Below, one piece after another: positions 1 through 8,328 of a stretch of 64,000 nt of DNA. The notes beneath the pieces were generated by a model that did not search any database, was not told the DNA's origin, and worked only from the letters and a program-made list of their open reading frames with translations. A program made the position numbers and the translations under genes. Source of the DNA: Streptococcus himalayensis. Its GTDB lineage: Bacteria; Bacillota; Bacilli; Lactobacillales; Streptococcaceae. The DNA is taken from contig NZ_CP016953.1 of the NCBI RefSeq assembly GCF_001708305.1, positions 825,501-889,500 of the forward strand, given 5' to 3'. Each line of letters opens with the position of its first letter. Position 1 is the first letter of the stretch.

Positions 1-166
1 GATTGACCTTGACAAGGTTGAGTTCCTTCATATCTCGAGAAAGGGTCGCTTGGGTGACAGAAATACCATTCTTCAAAAGAGCCTGCTGGAGTTCATGTTG
101 GGTATGGATTTTCATTTCTGAAATCAAGGAGCGAATCAATTGGTGTCGTGTTTCTTTTTTATTCAT
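1..166 (-). CDS. argR: ArgR-family arginine regulator, N-terminal part (runs off window)
   Basis: Only the first 55 codons are present; the gene continues beyond base 1. The visible protein begins [20 protein letters not shown] and continues through an [10 protein letters not shown] segment. This is the winged-helix DNA-binding half of ArgR, where the Ser-Arg-Asp recognition helix contacts ARG boxes. ArgR proteins are arginine-responsive hexamers that control arginine synthesis and breakdown. The start at 166 is chosen because AGAGG lies just upstream on the minus strand. It is divergent from the Crp-type regulator and arc operon, which supports a role in arginine deiminase control. Its own -35 element overlaps an ATTCA half-site, which suggests autoregulation (inference). 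The C-terminal arginine-binding domain cannot be seen. Confidence 0.9.
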   Translation of the reverse strand, partial: MNKKETRHQLIRSLISEMKIHTQHELQQALLKNGISVTQATLSRDMKELNLVKVN

Positions 167-200
167 GGGAGACCTCTTTTCCGTAAACGCTATCAATATT

Positions 201-229
201 ATTGTATCAAAAAATTAGGAATTATTCAA
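201..229 (-). promoter_or_regulatory. argR promoter
   Basis: On the minus strand TTGAAT (229-224) and TACAAT (206-201) are separated by 17 bp, 35 bp ahead of the argR start. The -35 hexamer overlaps the ATTCA half-site at 224-228, a layout suited to autorepression. Confidence 0.6.
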
Positions 230-279
230 AGAAAATAAAAAAATATTCATGAAAAGGAAGTCGTTTTTAAAAATATTCA
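224..279. promoter_or_regulatory. Three phased ARG-box-like half-sites
   Basis: ATTCA occurs at 224-228, 245-249 and 275-279 in an AT-rich context, at 21 and 30 bp spacing (about two and three helical turns). ATTCA/TGAAT is the half-site of ARG boxes bound by ArgR. The position between argR and the Crp-type gene fits ArgR control of both. No binding data are available here. Confidence 0.45.
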
Positions 280-318
280 AGTTAATCACATTGTCTCCAA
301 TGAAATCTCTAAAGAATA

Positions 319-327
319 TGCTATAAT
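319..327 (+). promoter_or_regulatory. Extended -10 promoter of the Crp-type regulator gene
   Basis: TGCTATAAT (TGn plus a perfect -10) lies 34 bp ahead of the start codon. No good -35 is seen at 16-18 bp, typical of extended -10 promoters. A GAGGAG ribosome site follows at 353-358. Confidence 0.55.
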
Positions 328-361
328 GAGTAGGAGGATATAGAAACTAATAGAGGAGCAA

Positions 362-1069
362 ATGACGGAGAAGCAGATGATTACACGAGAGCAGTACCAT
401 TTTTTACGAAATCTAGAAGAATTTCAGCATTTTTCAATTGAGCAATTTGATCAGCTAGTCGCTCGCATTCATTACCGAAAAGTCCCCAAAGGACAAATTT
501 TATTTTTTGAGGACGATATACGAGATAAGTTATTTTTGATTTTCTCAGGCTATGTAAAAGTAGAGCAGCACGATTCATCCGGGACATTTTTGTACATTGA
601 TTATGTCAAAAAAGACCGTGTGATTCCCTATGGAGGGATGTTTCAAGATGAACGCTATCATTTTTCTGGTTTAGCGATTACAGATGTAGAATATTTCACA
701 CTGCCTACGGATTTATATGAAAAATTTTGTCTGACAAATGTGCATCAGATGAAAATGCTCTACCAACGCTTGTCTCGTCTCCTGCATGTGCATGAAATTC
801 GTTTGCGAAATATGGTGACCTCAAGTGCTATTGAGCGAGTGACCCAGGCACTGGCTATCTTGCTCTATGATATTTGTGACAAAAACGAGGGCAAGGTTCA
901 GCTCCCCTTTGCGATTACAACGATTGATATCGCCAATATGAGTGGAACTACGCGTGAGACAGTCAGTCATGTCCTGCGTCAGTTGAGAAAGGAAGGGGTC
1001 ATTGAAATGGAGAAGCACCACCTAACTTTTTGCGATAAAGAATACTTTTTACAATATATTAAGTGGTAA
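362..1069 (+). CDS. flpS: Crp/Fnr-family transcriptional regulator of the arginine deiminase operon
   Basis: A 235-residue cytoplasmic regulator with an N-terminal cyclic-nucleotide-binding-like beta barrel (about residues 20-120, including a PKGQILFFEDD segment) and a C-terminal winged helix (about 165-230) with the recognition segment SGTTRETVSHVLRQL. This segment is typical of Crp/Fnr proteins and predicts TGTGA-type half-sites. No N-terminal cysteine cluster is visible, so it is not a classical iron-sulfur Fnr; the three cysteines are scattered. Equivalent genes next to streptococcal arc operons (FlpS, ArcR/Flp) activate arginine deiminase genes. Here a perfect Crp-type palindrome sits upstream of arcA, which supports the same role. 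The gene has its own promoter and terminator. The symbol follows the S. suis name and is likely but not proven. Confidence 0.85.
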   Translation: MTEKQMITREQYHFLRNLEEFQHFSIEQFDQLVARIHYRKVPKGQILFFEDDIRDKLFLIFSGYVKVEQHDSSGTFLYIDYVKKDRVIPYGGMFQDERYHFSGLAITDVEYFTLPTDLYEKFCLTNVHQMKMLYQRLSRLLHVHEIRLRNMVTSSAIERVTQALAILLYDICDKNEGKVQLPFAITTIDIANMSGTTRETVSHVLRQLRKEGVIEMEKHHLTFCDKEYFLQYIKW

Positions 1070-1125
1070 AATGAAAAGATAGAAATGAAGATTGTGCTTT
1101 ATTTCTATCTTTTTCATTTTTTTTA
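1070..1125 (+). terminator. Terminator after the Crp-type regulator
   Basis: AATGAAAAGATAGAAAT (1070-1086) pairs with the ATTTCTATC...CATT arm at 1101-1118 with one extra base, followed by a T-rich run. It separates the regulator from arcA transcription. Confidence 0.75.
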
Positions 1126-1227
1126 AAAAAATTTACAAGTCATACTTATGCTCTATATGAGAAAAAACGTAATATTATAAAAAGAAAACGAATACATTTG
1201 AATAAGATTACAAAAAATAGTATAAAA

Positions 1228-1245
1228 GTGTGATGGTTTTCACAC
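1228..1245. promoter_or_regulatory. Perfect Crp-type operator upstream of arcA
   Basis: GTGTGA (1228-1233), six bases, then TCACAC (1240-1245) form a perfect inverted repeat matching the TGTGA-N6-TCACA consensus of Crp-family proteins. Its centre (1236.5) lies 61.5 bp before the start site predicted from the TACAAT at 1287-1292. That is the textbook class I activator position. The likely binder is the adjacent Crp/Fnr regulator. Confidence 0.75.
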
Positions 1246-1259
1246 TTTGCATGCTGAAT

Positions 1260-1292
1260 TTTACAAAAAATCAAAAAGAAAGCGGGTACAAT
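1260..1292 (+). promoter_or_regulatory. arcA promoter, weak -35
   Basis: A -10 of TACAAT lies at 1287-1292. The best -35-like match, TTTACA at 1260-1265, is 21 bp away and so too far. The hexamer at proper spacing is CAAAAA. A poor -35 fits an activator-dependent promoter. Confidence 0.5.
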
Positions 1293-1346
1293 AAGAGTGT
1301 AAAAACAACACGGCGTCAAAAACGCAAAAAGAAAGGAAACGTGATT

Positions 1347-2579
1347 ATGAGTCATACTAGTCCAATTCATGTCTATTCTGAAATTGGCAAACTGAAAAAA
1401 GTTTGCTTGCACAGACCAGGAAAAGAGTTAGAAAACTTAATGCCTGACTATCTAGAACGTCTTTTGTTCGATGATATTCCTTATTTAGAAGCTGCTCAAA
1501 AAGAGCACGATGCTTTTGCAGAAGCACTTCGCAATGAAGGGGTAGAAGTTCTTTATTTGGAACAATTGGCTGCTGAGTCACTCACTAGCCCAGAAATTCG
1601 TAATCAATTTATCGAAGAATACTTGGAAGAAGCAAATATCCGTGGCCGTCAAACAAAGATTGCTATTCGTGAATTGCTCCAAGGTATTGAAGATAATCAA
1701 GAATTGGTTGAAAAAACAATGGCTGGGGTTCAAAAAGCAGAATTGCCTGAAATTCCAGAAGAAGCAAAAGGCTTGACTGATTTGGTAGAATCTGATTATC
1801 CATTTGCAATCGACCCAATGCCAAACCTTTATTTCACACGCGATCCATTTGCAACTATTGGTAGCGGAGTTTCTCTCAACCACATGTATGCAGATACTCG
1901 TAACCGTGAAACTCTTTATGGTAAGTATATCTTTACACACCACCCAATCTATGGTGGAAAAGCGCCACTAGTTTACAATCGCGAAGAAACTACTCGTATT
2001 GAAGGTGGAGATGAGCTTGTTCTTTCTAAAGAAGTGCTTGCAGTAGGGATTTCTCAACGGACAGACGCAGCTTCTATCGAAAAACTTTTGGTAAATATCT
2101 TCAAACAAAATCTTGGTTTCAAGAAAGTGCTTGCTTTTGAATTTGCTAACAATCGTAAATTCATGCACTTAGATACAGTATTCACCATGGTAGACTACGA
2201 TAAATTCACCATTCACCCAGAAATCGAAGGAGACCTTCGTGTTTACTCTGTAACATACGAAAACGAGCAATTAGCTATTAAAGAAGAAAAAGGTGATCTT
2301 GCAGAACTCCTTGCAGCAAACCTTGGTGTTGAAAAAGTTGAATTGATTCGTTGTGGTGGTGGAAACCACGTTGCAGCAGCACGTGAGCAATGGAATGATG
2401 GTTCAAATACCCTTACCATCGCACCAGGTGTGGTTGTTGTTTACAAACGAAATACGATTACTAATGCTATCCTTGAATCTAAAGGACTTCGTCTCATCAA
2501 GATCGAAGGAAGTGAATTGGTTCGCGGTCGTGGTGGACCACGTTGTATGTCTATGCCATTCGAACGTGAAGACATCTAA
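1347..2579 (+). CDS. arcA: Arginine deiminase
   Basis: A 410-residue cytoplasmic enzyme that hydrolyses L-arginine to citrulline and ammonia, the first step of the arginine deiminase pathway. Recognisable family signatures are the early [20 protein letters not shown] segment, [10 protein letters not shown] near the middle, [10 protein letters not shown], and the C-terminal [13 protein letters not shown] block carrying the catalytic Cys. Length matches the family. The frame is open upstream for 39 codons, but the ATG at 1347 is preferred because GAAAGGAAA lies just before it and the protein then starts [14 protein letters not shown] as in relatives. It is the first gene of arcABC; the ammonia made protects against acid. 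Confidence 0.97.
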   Translation: MSHTSPIHVYSEIGKLKKVCLHRPGKELENLMPDYLERLLFDDIPYLEAAQKEHDAFAEALRNEGVEVLYLEQLAAESLTSPEIRNQFIEEYLEEANIRGRQTKIAIRELLQGIEDNQELVEKTMAGVQKAELPEIPEEAKGLTDLVESDYPFAIDPMPNLYFTRDPFATIGSGVSLNHMYADTRNRETLYGKYIFTHHPIYGGKAPLVYNREETTRIEGGDELVLSKEVLAVGISQRTDAASIEKLLVNIFKQNLGFKKVLAFEFANNRKFMHLDTVFTMVDYDKFTIHPEIEGDLRVYSVTYENEQLAIKEEKGDLAELLAANLGVEKVELIRCGGGNHVAAAREQWNDGSNTLTIAPGVVVVYKRNTITNAILESKGLRLIKIEGSELVRGRGGPRCMSMPFEREDI

Positions 2580-2582
2580 TAT

Positions 2583-2612
2583 CCCTTAGATAAATCATCG
2601 TTTTGATAAGGG
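2583..2612 (+). other. arcA-arcB intergenic hairpin
   Basis: CCCTTA (2583-2588) can pair with TAAGGG (2607-2612) without a T-run. It may be an RNA processing or stabilising element. The stem is short, so support is weak. Confidence 0.3.
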
Positions 2613-2668
2613 GTGTCCCATCATATCAGTCATTAAAAATATAGGAAAAGAAAGAAGAGGAAATATCA

Positions 2669-3682
2669 ATGACATCAGTATTTAAAGGAAGAAGCTTTTT
2701 AGCAGAGAAAGATTTCACACGTGCAGAATTAGAATATTTAATCGACTTCTCCGCACATTTGAAAGATTTGAAGAAACGCAATGTTTCTCACCGTTATCTT
2801 GAAGGAAAAAACATTGCCCTTCTATTTGAAAAAACTTCTACTCGTACGCGTGCAGCATTTACAACTGCAGCCATTGACCTAGGTGCACATCCAGAATACC
2901 TAGGTGCAAACGACATCCAACTTGGTAAAAAAGAATCAACAGAAGATACAGCTAAAGTATTGGGACGTATGTTTGACGGAATTGAATTCCGTGGATTTAG
3001 CCAAGCAATGGTTGAAGAATTAGCAGAATTCTCTGGTGTTCCTGTATGGAATGGTTTGACAGATGCATGGCACCCAACTCAAATGCTTGCAGACTACCTT
3101 ACTGTAAAAGAAAACTTTGGTAAATTAGAAGGTTTGACTTTGGTTTACTGTGGAGATGGCCGCAATAACGTGGCAAACAGCCTTCTTGTGACAGGTGCTA
3201 TCCTTGGTGTGAATGTGCATATCTTCTCACCAAAAGAACTTTTCCCAGAAGAAGAAGTCGTTGCATTTGCTGAAAAATTTGCAAAAGAAAGTGGCGCTCG
3301 TATCCTTATCACAGATAATGCTGATGAAGCTGTCAAAGGTGCGGATGTTCTTTACACAGACGTTTGGGTATCTATGGGTGAAGAAGACAAATTCGCAGAA
3401 CGCGTTGCACTTTTGAAACCATACCAAGTAAATATGGAATTGGTGAAAAAAGCAGAAAATGAAGACCTTATCTTCTTGCACTGCTTGCCAGCTTTCCATG
3501 ACACTCACACTGTTTATGGTAAAGATGTTGCTGAAAAATTCGGCGTAGAAGAAATGGAAGTAACAGATGAAGTCTTCCGTAGCAAATATGCTCGTCATTT
3601 TGACCAAGCAGAAAACCGTATGCACACTATCAAAGCAGTGATGGCTGCAACTCTTGGTGACTTGTTCATTCCAAAAGTGTAA
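2669..3682 (+). CDS. arcB: Ornithine carbamoyltransferase, catabolic
   Basis: A 337-residue cytoplasmic enzyme converting citrulline and phosphate to ornithine and carbamoyl phosphate. The carbamoyl-phosphate loop STRTR is at residues 57-61, an HPTQ motif follows in the first half, and the HCLP motif is at 271-274. Length equals typical ornithine carbamoyltransferases. It lies 89 bp after arcA with GAAGAGGAA as ribosome site and no promoter of its own seen. Operon membership makes the catabolic role far more likely than the biosynthetic ArgF. Confidence 0.96.
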   Translation: MTSVFKGRSFLAEKDFTRAELEYLIDFSAHLKDLKKRNVSHRYLEGKNIALLFEKTSTRTRAAFTTAAIDLGAHPEYLGANDIQLGKKESTEDTAKVLGRMFDGIEFRGFSQAMVEELAEFSGVPVWNGLTDAWHPTQMLADYLTVKENFGKLEGLTLVYCGDGRNNVANSLLVTGAILGVNVHIFSPKELFPEEEVVAFAEKFAKESGARILITDNADEAVKGADVLYTDVWVSMGEEDKFAERVALLKPYQVNMELVKKAENEDLIFLHCLPAFHDTHTVYGKDVAEKFGVEEMEVTDEVFRSKYARHFDQAENRMHTIKAVMAATLGDLFIPKV

Positions 3683-3743
3683 TGAGAAATTAACACTGTA
3701 AAAACATAACCTACCAAAACTATTAACCAATAATACCAACATG

Positions 3744-3779
3744 AGGACTGAGACTAAGTGATTTAGTCCAGTCCTTCTT
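3744..3779 (+). other. arcB-arcC intergenic stem-loop
   Basis: AGGACTG, one bulged A, then GACTAA (3744-3757) pairs with TTAGTC-CAGTCCT (3763-3775) around the loop GTGAT, followed by TCTT. It is a strong 13-pair hairpin with a weak U-tail just ahead of the arcC ribosome site. It could be a leaky terminator or an mRNA-stability element that sets arcC level relative to arcAB. Confidence 0.55.
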
Positions 3780-3796
3780 ATCGTAAAGGAGACTAT

Positions 3797-4741
3797 ATGG
3801 CAAATCGTAAAATCGTCGTTGCATTGGGAGGAAACGCAATTCTCTCATCAGATCCATCTGCAAAAGCTCAACAAAAAGCATTGGAAGAAACAGCAGGTCA
3901 TCTTGTAAAATTGATTAAAAATGGAGATGATTTGATTGTAACTCATGGAAATGGGCCACAAGTCGGAAATCTCTTGCTCCAACACTTGGCAGCTGATTCT
4001 GAGAAAAATCCAGCTTTTCCACTTGATTCTTTAGTTGCGATGACAGAAGGAAGTATCGGATTCTGGCTTCAGAATGCACTTCAAAATGCTTTATTGAAAG
4101 AAGGCATCGAAAAAGAAGTAGCTTCTGTGGTTACCCAAGTTGTGGTGGATAAAAAAGATCCAGCTTTTGAAAATCTAACAAAACCAATCGGACCATTCTA
4201 CTCAGAAGAAGAAGCAAAAGCAGAGGCAGAACGCACAGGTGCTACTTTCAAAGAAGATTCTGGTCGCGGTTGGAGAAAAGTCGTTGCTTCTCCGCAACCC
4301 GTGGATATTAAGGAGATTGAAACGATCCGTACACTGTTAAATGCAGGTCAAGTCGTGGTCGCTGCTGGTGGTGGCGGTATTCCAGTCGTTCGTGAAGAAG
4401 ATGGAAGCCTAGTTGGTGTAGAAGCTGTTATTGATAAAGACTTTGCATCTCAACGCTTAGCAGAATTAGTGGACGCAGATCTCTTTATCGTCCTCACAGG
4501 CGTAGACTACGTTTATGTCAATTTCAATAAACCAAATCAAGAAAAATTGGAACGCGTAAGTGTTGCTCAACTAGAAGAATATATCAAAGAAGGACAATTC
4601 GCACCAGGTAGCATGTTGCCAAAAGTAGAAGCCGGTATTGCCTTTGTAAATAACCGTCCAGAAGCTAATGCGGTCATTACTTCTCTTGAAAATCTAGGTG
4701 CCTTGATCGAGTCTGAAAGCGGAACGATTATTGAAAAATAA
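3797..4741 (+). CDS. arcC: Carbamate kinase
   Basis: A 314-residue amino-acid-kinase-fold enzyme that transfers phosphate from carbamoyl phosphate to ADP, giving ATP, carbon dioxide and ammonia. It is the energy-yielding last step of the arginine deiminase pathway. The N-terminal [12 protein letters not shown] motif, [21 protein letters not shown] and a GSMLPKVEA segment near the C-terminus are all family hallmarks. AAGGAG precedes the ATG. It follows arcB by 114 bp including a stem-loop. Confidence 0.96.
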   Translation: MANRKIVVALGGNAILSSDPSAKAQQKALEETAGHLVKLIKNGDDLIVTHGNGPQVGNLLLQHLAADSEKNPAFPLDSLVAMTEGSIGFWLQNALQNALLKEGIEKEVASVVTQVVVDKKDPAFENLTKPIGPFYSEEEAKAEAERTGATFKEDSGRGWRKVVASPQPVDIKEIETIRTLLNAGQVVVAAGGGGIPVVREEDGSLVGVEAVIDKDFASQRLAELVDADLFIVLTGVDYVYVNFNKPNQEKLERVSVAQLEEYIKEGQFAPGSMLPKVEAGIAFVNNRPEANAVITSLENLGALIESESGTIIEK

Positions 4742-4780
4742 TACTATTCTCGTATGAGAACTGCAATTTCTTTTGTAACT

Positions 4781-4861
4781 ACAGAAACTTCCACTCTTAA
4801 AACTCTACTTTCCTCTTCTAAACTAATCCTATTTACATTTAAGAAGTGGAAGTTATTCTGT
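4781..4861 (+). other. Long stem-loop between arcC and arcD
   Basis: Bases 4781-4799 (ACAGAAACTTCCACTCTTA) pair with 4840-4861 with a two-base bulge, enclosing a pyrimidine-rich loop of about 40 nt. No U-tail follows, so it looks more like an mRNA processing or stabilising structure than a terminator. Confidence 0.5.
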
Positions 4862-4884
4862 GGGAAATCTGGAGAAAATCCCTT

Positions 4885-4905
4885 GTTTACAATAAAGTTG
4901 TAAAC
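4885..4905. promoter_or_regulatory. Perfect palindrome just upstream of arcD
   Basis: GTTTACAA (4885-4892), TAAAG, TTGTAAAC (4898-4905) is a perfect 8-bp inverted repeat directly before the arcD ribosome site. It is operator-like and unlike the Crp-type box ahead of arcA. The binder is unknown; as RNA it would also form a hairpin. Confidence 0.5.
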
Positions 4906-4926
4906 GAACGAAAAGGAGGAAAAGGG

Positions 4927-6453
4927 ATGAGTGAAAAAGTAAAAAAAGGCTTTAAGATGCCATCATCTTATACAGTCTTAATGATTATCATTGCGCTAAT
5001 GGCCATGTTAACATGGGTGGTGCCTGCAGGACGCTATGTTGATAATGGTAGTGGTAAGAGTGAGTATACACAGGTTGAAAAGAGCCCTCAGGGAGCTTAC
5101 GATGTCTTAATGGCACCTGTCAATGCTATGCTCGGAAAAGATACGGTGGTTAATGAAGGGGAAAAAGATGAATACACCATTCATACGGATGGAGCGATTC
5201 AGGTTTCCTTCTTCATTATTATGGTCGGAGCCTTTCTTGGGGTTGTGACCGAAACTGGTGCACTGGACGTGGGAATTGCCTCTATCGTGAAGCGGTTTAA
5301 AGGGCGTGAAAAGATGTTGATCCCTGTCTTGATGCCACTTTTTGCCTTAGGTGGCTCCACCTATGGTATGGGTGAAGAAACCATGGCCTTCTATCCACTT
5401 TTGGTTCCTGTCATGATGGCGGTTGGCTTTGATAGCATTACAGCCGTGTCTATTATCTTGATTGGTTCACAAATTGGATGTTTGGCATCTACTGTAAACC
5501 CATTTGCGACCGGGGTTGCTTCTGACTCTGCTGGTATCAGTGTGGCAGACGGCATGCTCTTGCGCTTTATGATGTGGGTTGTCTTACTGGCTGTAGCGAT
5601 TTACTTTGTTTATAGCTATGCAAGCAAGATTGAAAAAGATCCAACGAAATCTCTCGTTTATAAACAACGGGAAGAAGACTTGAAAGCCTTCAAAGTAACA
5701 GAAACCAATGCAGAATTGAGTGCTGCACAAAAACGGGTATTATGGGTCTTTGTAGCTACTTTCATCATCATGATTATCAGTTTGATTCCATGGGGTGATT
5801 TTGGAATTTCAGTATTTGAAAACTTGAACGGGGCTCTCACAGGTCTGCCAGTGATTGGTGAAATCTTTGGACATTCTGCACCACTTGGTACATGGTATTT
5901 CCCTGAAGTAACGATGCTTTTCATCTTTATGGGAGTATTGGTGGGCTTGGTTTATGGTATGGCAGAAGATCGCTTTATTTCAGCCTTTATGGCGGGTGCG
6001 GCAGACTTGCTCGGTGTAGCTTTGATTTGTGCCGTTGCTCGTGGTATCCAAGTCATTATGAACGATGGTCAAATTTCAGGAACTATTCTTCATTGGGGTG
6101 AAGGAATATTGAGCGGCTTCTCATCACAAGTCTTTATCGTGTTGACGTATATCTTCTACCTTCCAATGTCCTTCTTGATTCCATCATCCTCTGGACTTGC
6201 AGGGGCAACCATGGGAATTATCGCTCCTCTTGGAGAATTTGCAAATGTAAAAGCATCTCTTATCGTTACAGCCTTCCAATCTGCAAATGGAGTTTTGAAC
6301 CTTCTTGCACCAACTTCAGGTATTGTAATGGGAGCTCTTGCTCTTGGACGTATCGAACTTGGAACATGGCTGAAATATGTCGGTAAATTCGTAGCAATCG
6401 TGATTGCTATTAGCATTATTTTCCTTATTATTGGAACTATTCTTCCATTCTAA
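4927..6453 (+). CDS. arcD: YfcC-family membrane carrier, putative arginine/ornithine antiporter
   Basis: A 508-residue polytopic membrane protein with about a dozen hydrophobic segments, beginning MSEKVKKGFKMPSSYTVLMI. It contains the YfcC/DcuC-type patterns GGSTYGMGEETMAFYPLL and VNPFATGVASDSAGIS, and SFLIPSSSGLAGATMGIIAPL near the C-terminus. The start at 4927 is chosen over an in-frame upstream ATG because AAAGGAGG (4913-4920) is ideally placed. In streptococcal arc operons this family supplies the arginine/ornithine exchanger ArcD; that function is inferred from context, since YfcC members may carry other substrates. The usual arcT is not found downstream. Confidence 0.85.
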   Translation: MSEKVKKGFKMPSSYTVLMIIIALMAMLTWVVPAGRYVDNGSGKSEYTQVEKSPQGAYDVLMAPVNAMLGKDTVVNEGEKDEYTIHTDGAIQVSFFIIMVGAFLGVVTETGALDVGIASIVKRFKGREKMLIPVLMPLFALGGSTYGMGEETMAFYPLLVPVMMAVGFDSITAVSIILIGSQIGCLASTVNPFATGVASDSAGISVADGMLLRFMMWVVLLAVAIYFVYSYASKIEKDPTKSLVYKQREEDLKAFKVTETNAELSAAQKRVLWVFVATFIIMIISLIPWGDFGISVFENLNGALTGLPVIGEIFGHSAPLGTWYFPEVTMLFIFMGVLVGLVYGMAEDRFISAFMAGAADLLGVALICAVARGIQVIMNDGQISGTILHWGEGILSGFSSQVFIVLTYIFYLPMSFLIPSSSGLAGATMGIIAPLGEFANVKASLIVTAFQSANGVLNLLAPTSGIVMGALALGRIELGTWLKYVGKFVAIVIAISIIFLIIGTILPF

Positions 6454-6470
6454 GATTTCATAGAATGATT

Positions 6471-6712
6471 AGGGAGTGAGACAAACCAAGGTGAACGCAT
6501 CGCGTTCACTCACAAAAGAATATAATCTGGAAGATTACGTATAAAAAATCGTGATTTCGAAGAAATTGATTTACCTCACTTCTTTATTTCTGGGTTGACG
6601 AGGTTTGTAGAATGTTGATTGATTAACGTTTTACAAACCTGACAACTACTGCGTCAAACTGTTAAATCTATAAAGGAATTGAGGCTGGACATTTTGTCTC
6701 AGCCTCTTTTAA
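6471..6712 (+). repeat. Palindrome-bounded intergenic element ending in a terminator
   Basis: This 240-bp non-coding stretch starts with GAGTGAGACAAA and ends with TTTGTCTCAGCCTC, so TGAGACAAA (6477-6485) and TTTGTCTCA (6693-6701) form an outer inverted repeat. Inside are two more hairpins: GTGAACG/CGTTCAC (6491-6509) and AGGTTTGTA/TACAAACCT (6601-6640). The right end, GAGGCTG (6681-6687) pairing with CAGCCTC (6700-6706) then TTTT, would terminate arcD transcription. No open frame of interest is seen. The TGAGACA/TGTCTCA core recurs near 8.9 and 54.7 kb. Confidence 0.5.
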
Positions 6713-6775
6713 TTTGTCAACGTGAACACATGTGCGAATAGGTGAATGCTAACCGCCTGATAACGAGGTGTATTG

Positions 6776-6817
6776 AAAACGTTCTAAAGTCTTGGTTGAT
6801 CCTGGAACGTTTTTTCT
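6776..6817 (+). terminator. Second terminator-like hairpin
   Basis: AAAACGTTC (6776-6784) pairs with GAACGTTTT (6805-6813), followed by more T. It ends a non-coding stretch; no gene is seen between it and arcD. From 6818 to 7121 I see nothing further. Confidence 0.5.
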
Positions 6818-7121
6818 ATTTGTGTTTTTTCTGAATATGTTTATTTTAGTTTTAAGATGTAGAGGACTAAATGAGTTAGACAGGATACTCTTTCAGTAAA
6901 TGGAATAGACAGTAATAAAAAAATAAGTGGTTTATGTCCGAACCATCTAAGAAAGTAGTAAAAATGCTAACTTTGATTTTCATTGAGTATTAGCGAGCGT
7001 CTCTTCGTTAGGTATCTTGTTATTGGGTGATTACGGTGAATGTAAAAGGTAATATTCGTCAAAAATAGATAGTTAGAAATGTCCTTACTTGCGTTTTTTA
7101 TACCCTCTTTATCGTCTTTCA

Positions 7122-7150
7122 TTGTCCCGTGAGGGTTTTTATGGTAAAAT
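7122..7150 (+). promoter_or_regulatory. Promoter placing the start site at the ATG (leaderless)
   Basis: TTGTCC (7122-7127), a 17-bp spacer, and TAAAAT (7145-7150) preceded by TATGG. The predicted +1 is base 7157, the A of the next gene's ATG, so the transcript may have no leader. Confidence 0.5.
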
Positions 7151-7156
7151 ATGGGT

Positions 7157-7444
7157 ATGAAAGCTAAGAAAATGATTGTGTCGTGTCTTGCAGTTCTTAG
7201 TGCGGGGACTGTCTTATACGGAACTTATAAGCTCACTGAGGATCAAAAGCGAGTCAAAAAGCAGGAAAAATTGGTATCAGAAGTCCGCTATATGCTCTCC
7301 GAAATAGGAGAAATTGAGACCTTTTATGTCCAACTCTATCAATCAAACGAGGACTGCTTGGTAGGAGGAGCGATATTTTCAGATGGACGTGAATTAACAT
7401 TCCGCTATGAGAAAGGCGAGTTGACCTATGAGGAGAGAAGATAA
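7157..7444 (+). CDS. DUF4651 family small secreted/membrane protein
   Basis: A 95-residue protein starting MKAKKMIVSCLAVLSAGTVL, with one N-terminal hydrophobic segment or uncleaved signal (about residues 5-23), a charged linker, then a compact domain containing EVRYMLSEIGEIETFYVQLY and LVGGAIFSDGRELTFRYEKG. I recognise this as the streptococcal DUF4651 family of unknown function. It usually precedes a thioredoxin-like gene and ytpR; here the thioredoxin is absent and ytpR follows after 216 bp. No ribosome site is visible. The ATG at 7157 coincides with the predicted transcription start; an in-frame ATG at 7151 is the alternative. Confidence 0.75.
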   Translation: MKAKKMIVSCLAVLSAGTVLYGTYKLTEDQKRVKKQEKLVSEVRYMLSEIGEIETFYVQLYQSNEDCLVGGAIFSDGRELTFRYEKGELTYEERR

Positions 7445-7660
7445 TTCTTGGTAGTGGAAACTGTGTTTTGTTAAAATGATACTCAAGCATCCAAAGTGTA
7501 ACTTTTTTGGTGAAAGAGATGGCTGTTTAAGCTTGATAAAATATTGGAACCCAAATCTTTCAATATTTGGCATTAGCAAGTAATAGCACAGCTAATCAAA
7601 TAAAACAGGGAGATTGTTCAAAAAAAGTATAAATAGATAGCAAACGAGAAAGGATAAGAA

Positions 7661-8287
7661 ATGATTTTTACATATAATAAAGAAGGTGTCGGAGATGTCT
7701 TGATGGTGATTGTCGCTGATAGCGGTGATGCACCATTGGACGTTGAACGCAAGGGTAAGGTCGCGCGTGTGTTTCGCACGGATCGCCAAGAAACAGTGGC
7801 TTGGAATATTTTTGAAGTGTCTAGTTTACTAGCGATTGATGGACGTGGACAAGTCTTCTTAAGTGATAGTGACGTTGCGGTGCTCAATCAAGAATTGCAG
7901 CAAGAAGGATTTTCAGAAACCTTGCTCCATGATTCTGAGCCTAAATTTGTCGTAGGTGAAATTATTGAAATGGTGGCGCATCCAGATAGCGACCACTTGA
8001 ATATTTGTCAGGTAAAAGTGGCAGCAGACAAGGTTATTCAAATTGTTGCAGGAGCGCCTAATGCAGCTCTTGGATTAAAAACAATTGTAGCTCTTCCGGG
8101 TGCCATGATGCCAAAAGGAAATTTGATTTTCCCGGGTGAATTGCGTGGTGAAAAAAGCTTTGGCATGATGTGTAGCCCGCGGGAATTGCACTTACCGAAT
8201 GCACCACAAAAGCGGGGGATTATTGAACTTTCTCCAAATGAAGTAGTGGGAACAGCTTTTGATCCGACTAAACATTGGCAAGGTTAA
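7661..8287 (+). CDS. ytpR: YtpR-like tRNA-binding domain protein
   Basis: A 208-residue cytoplasmic protein. The N-terminal half (1-90) resembles DUF4479 and the C-terminal half (about 95-200) is an OB-fold tRNA-binding domain like that at the N-terminus of bacterial PheT: VGEIIEMVAHPDSDHLNICQVKV, IVAGAPNA and GEKSFGMMCSPREL are the family signatures. The role of free-standing YtpR is not settled. GAAAGGA precedes the ATG. An ISL3-family element begins 8 bp after the stop, so the gene is intact but its native downstream sequence is lost. Confidence 0.85.
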   Translation: MIFTYNKEGVGDVLMVIVADSGDAPLDVERKGKVARVFRTDRQETVAWNIFEVSSLLAIDGRGQVFLSDSDVAVLNQELQQEGFSETLLHDSEPKFVVGEIIEMVAHPDSDHLNICQVKVAADKVIQIVAGAPNAALGLKTIVALPGAMMPKGNLIFPGELRGEKSFGMMCSPRELHLPNAPQKRGIIELSPNEVVGTAFDPTKHWQG

Positions 8288-8328
8288 GAAAAGAAGACTC
8301 TTTGTCAAGTGTAGTGGGTAGATGTCAG

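Noticed and set aside
1357..1943. Long minus-strand frames inside arcA
   Set aside because: Shadows of the arcA coding strand with no ribosome site or family match.
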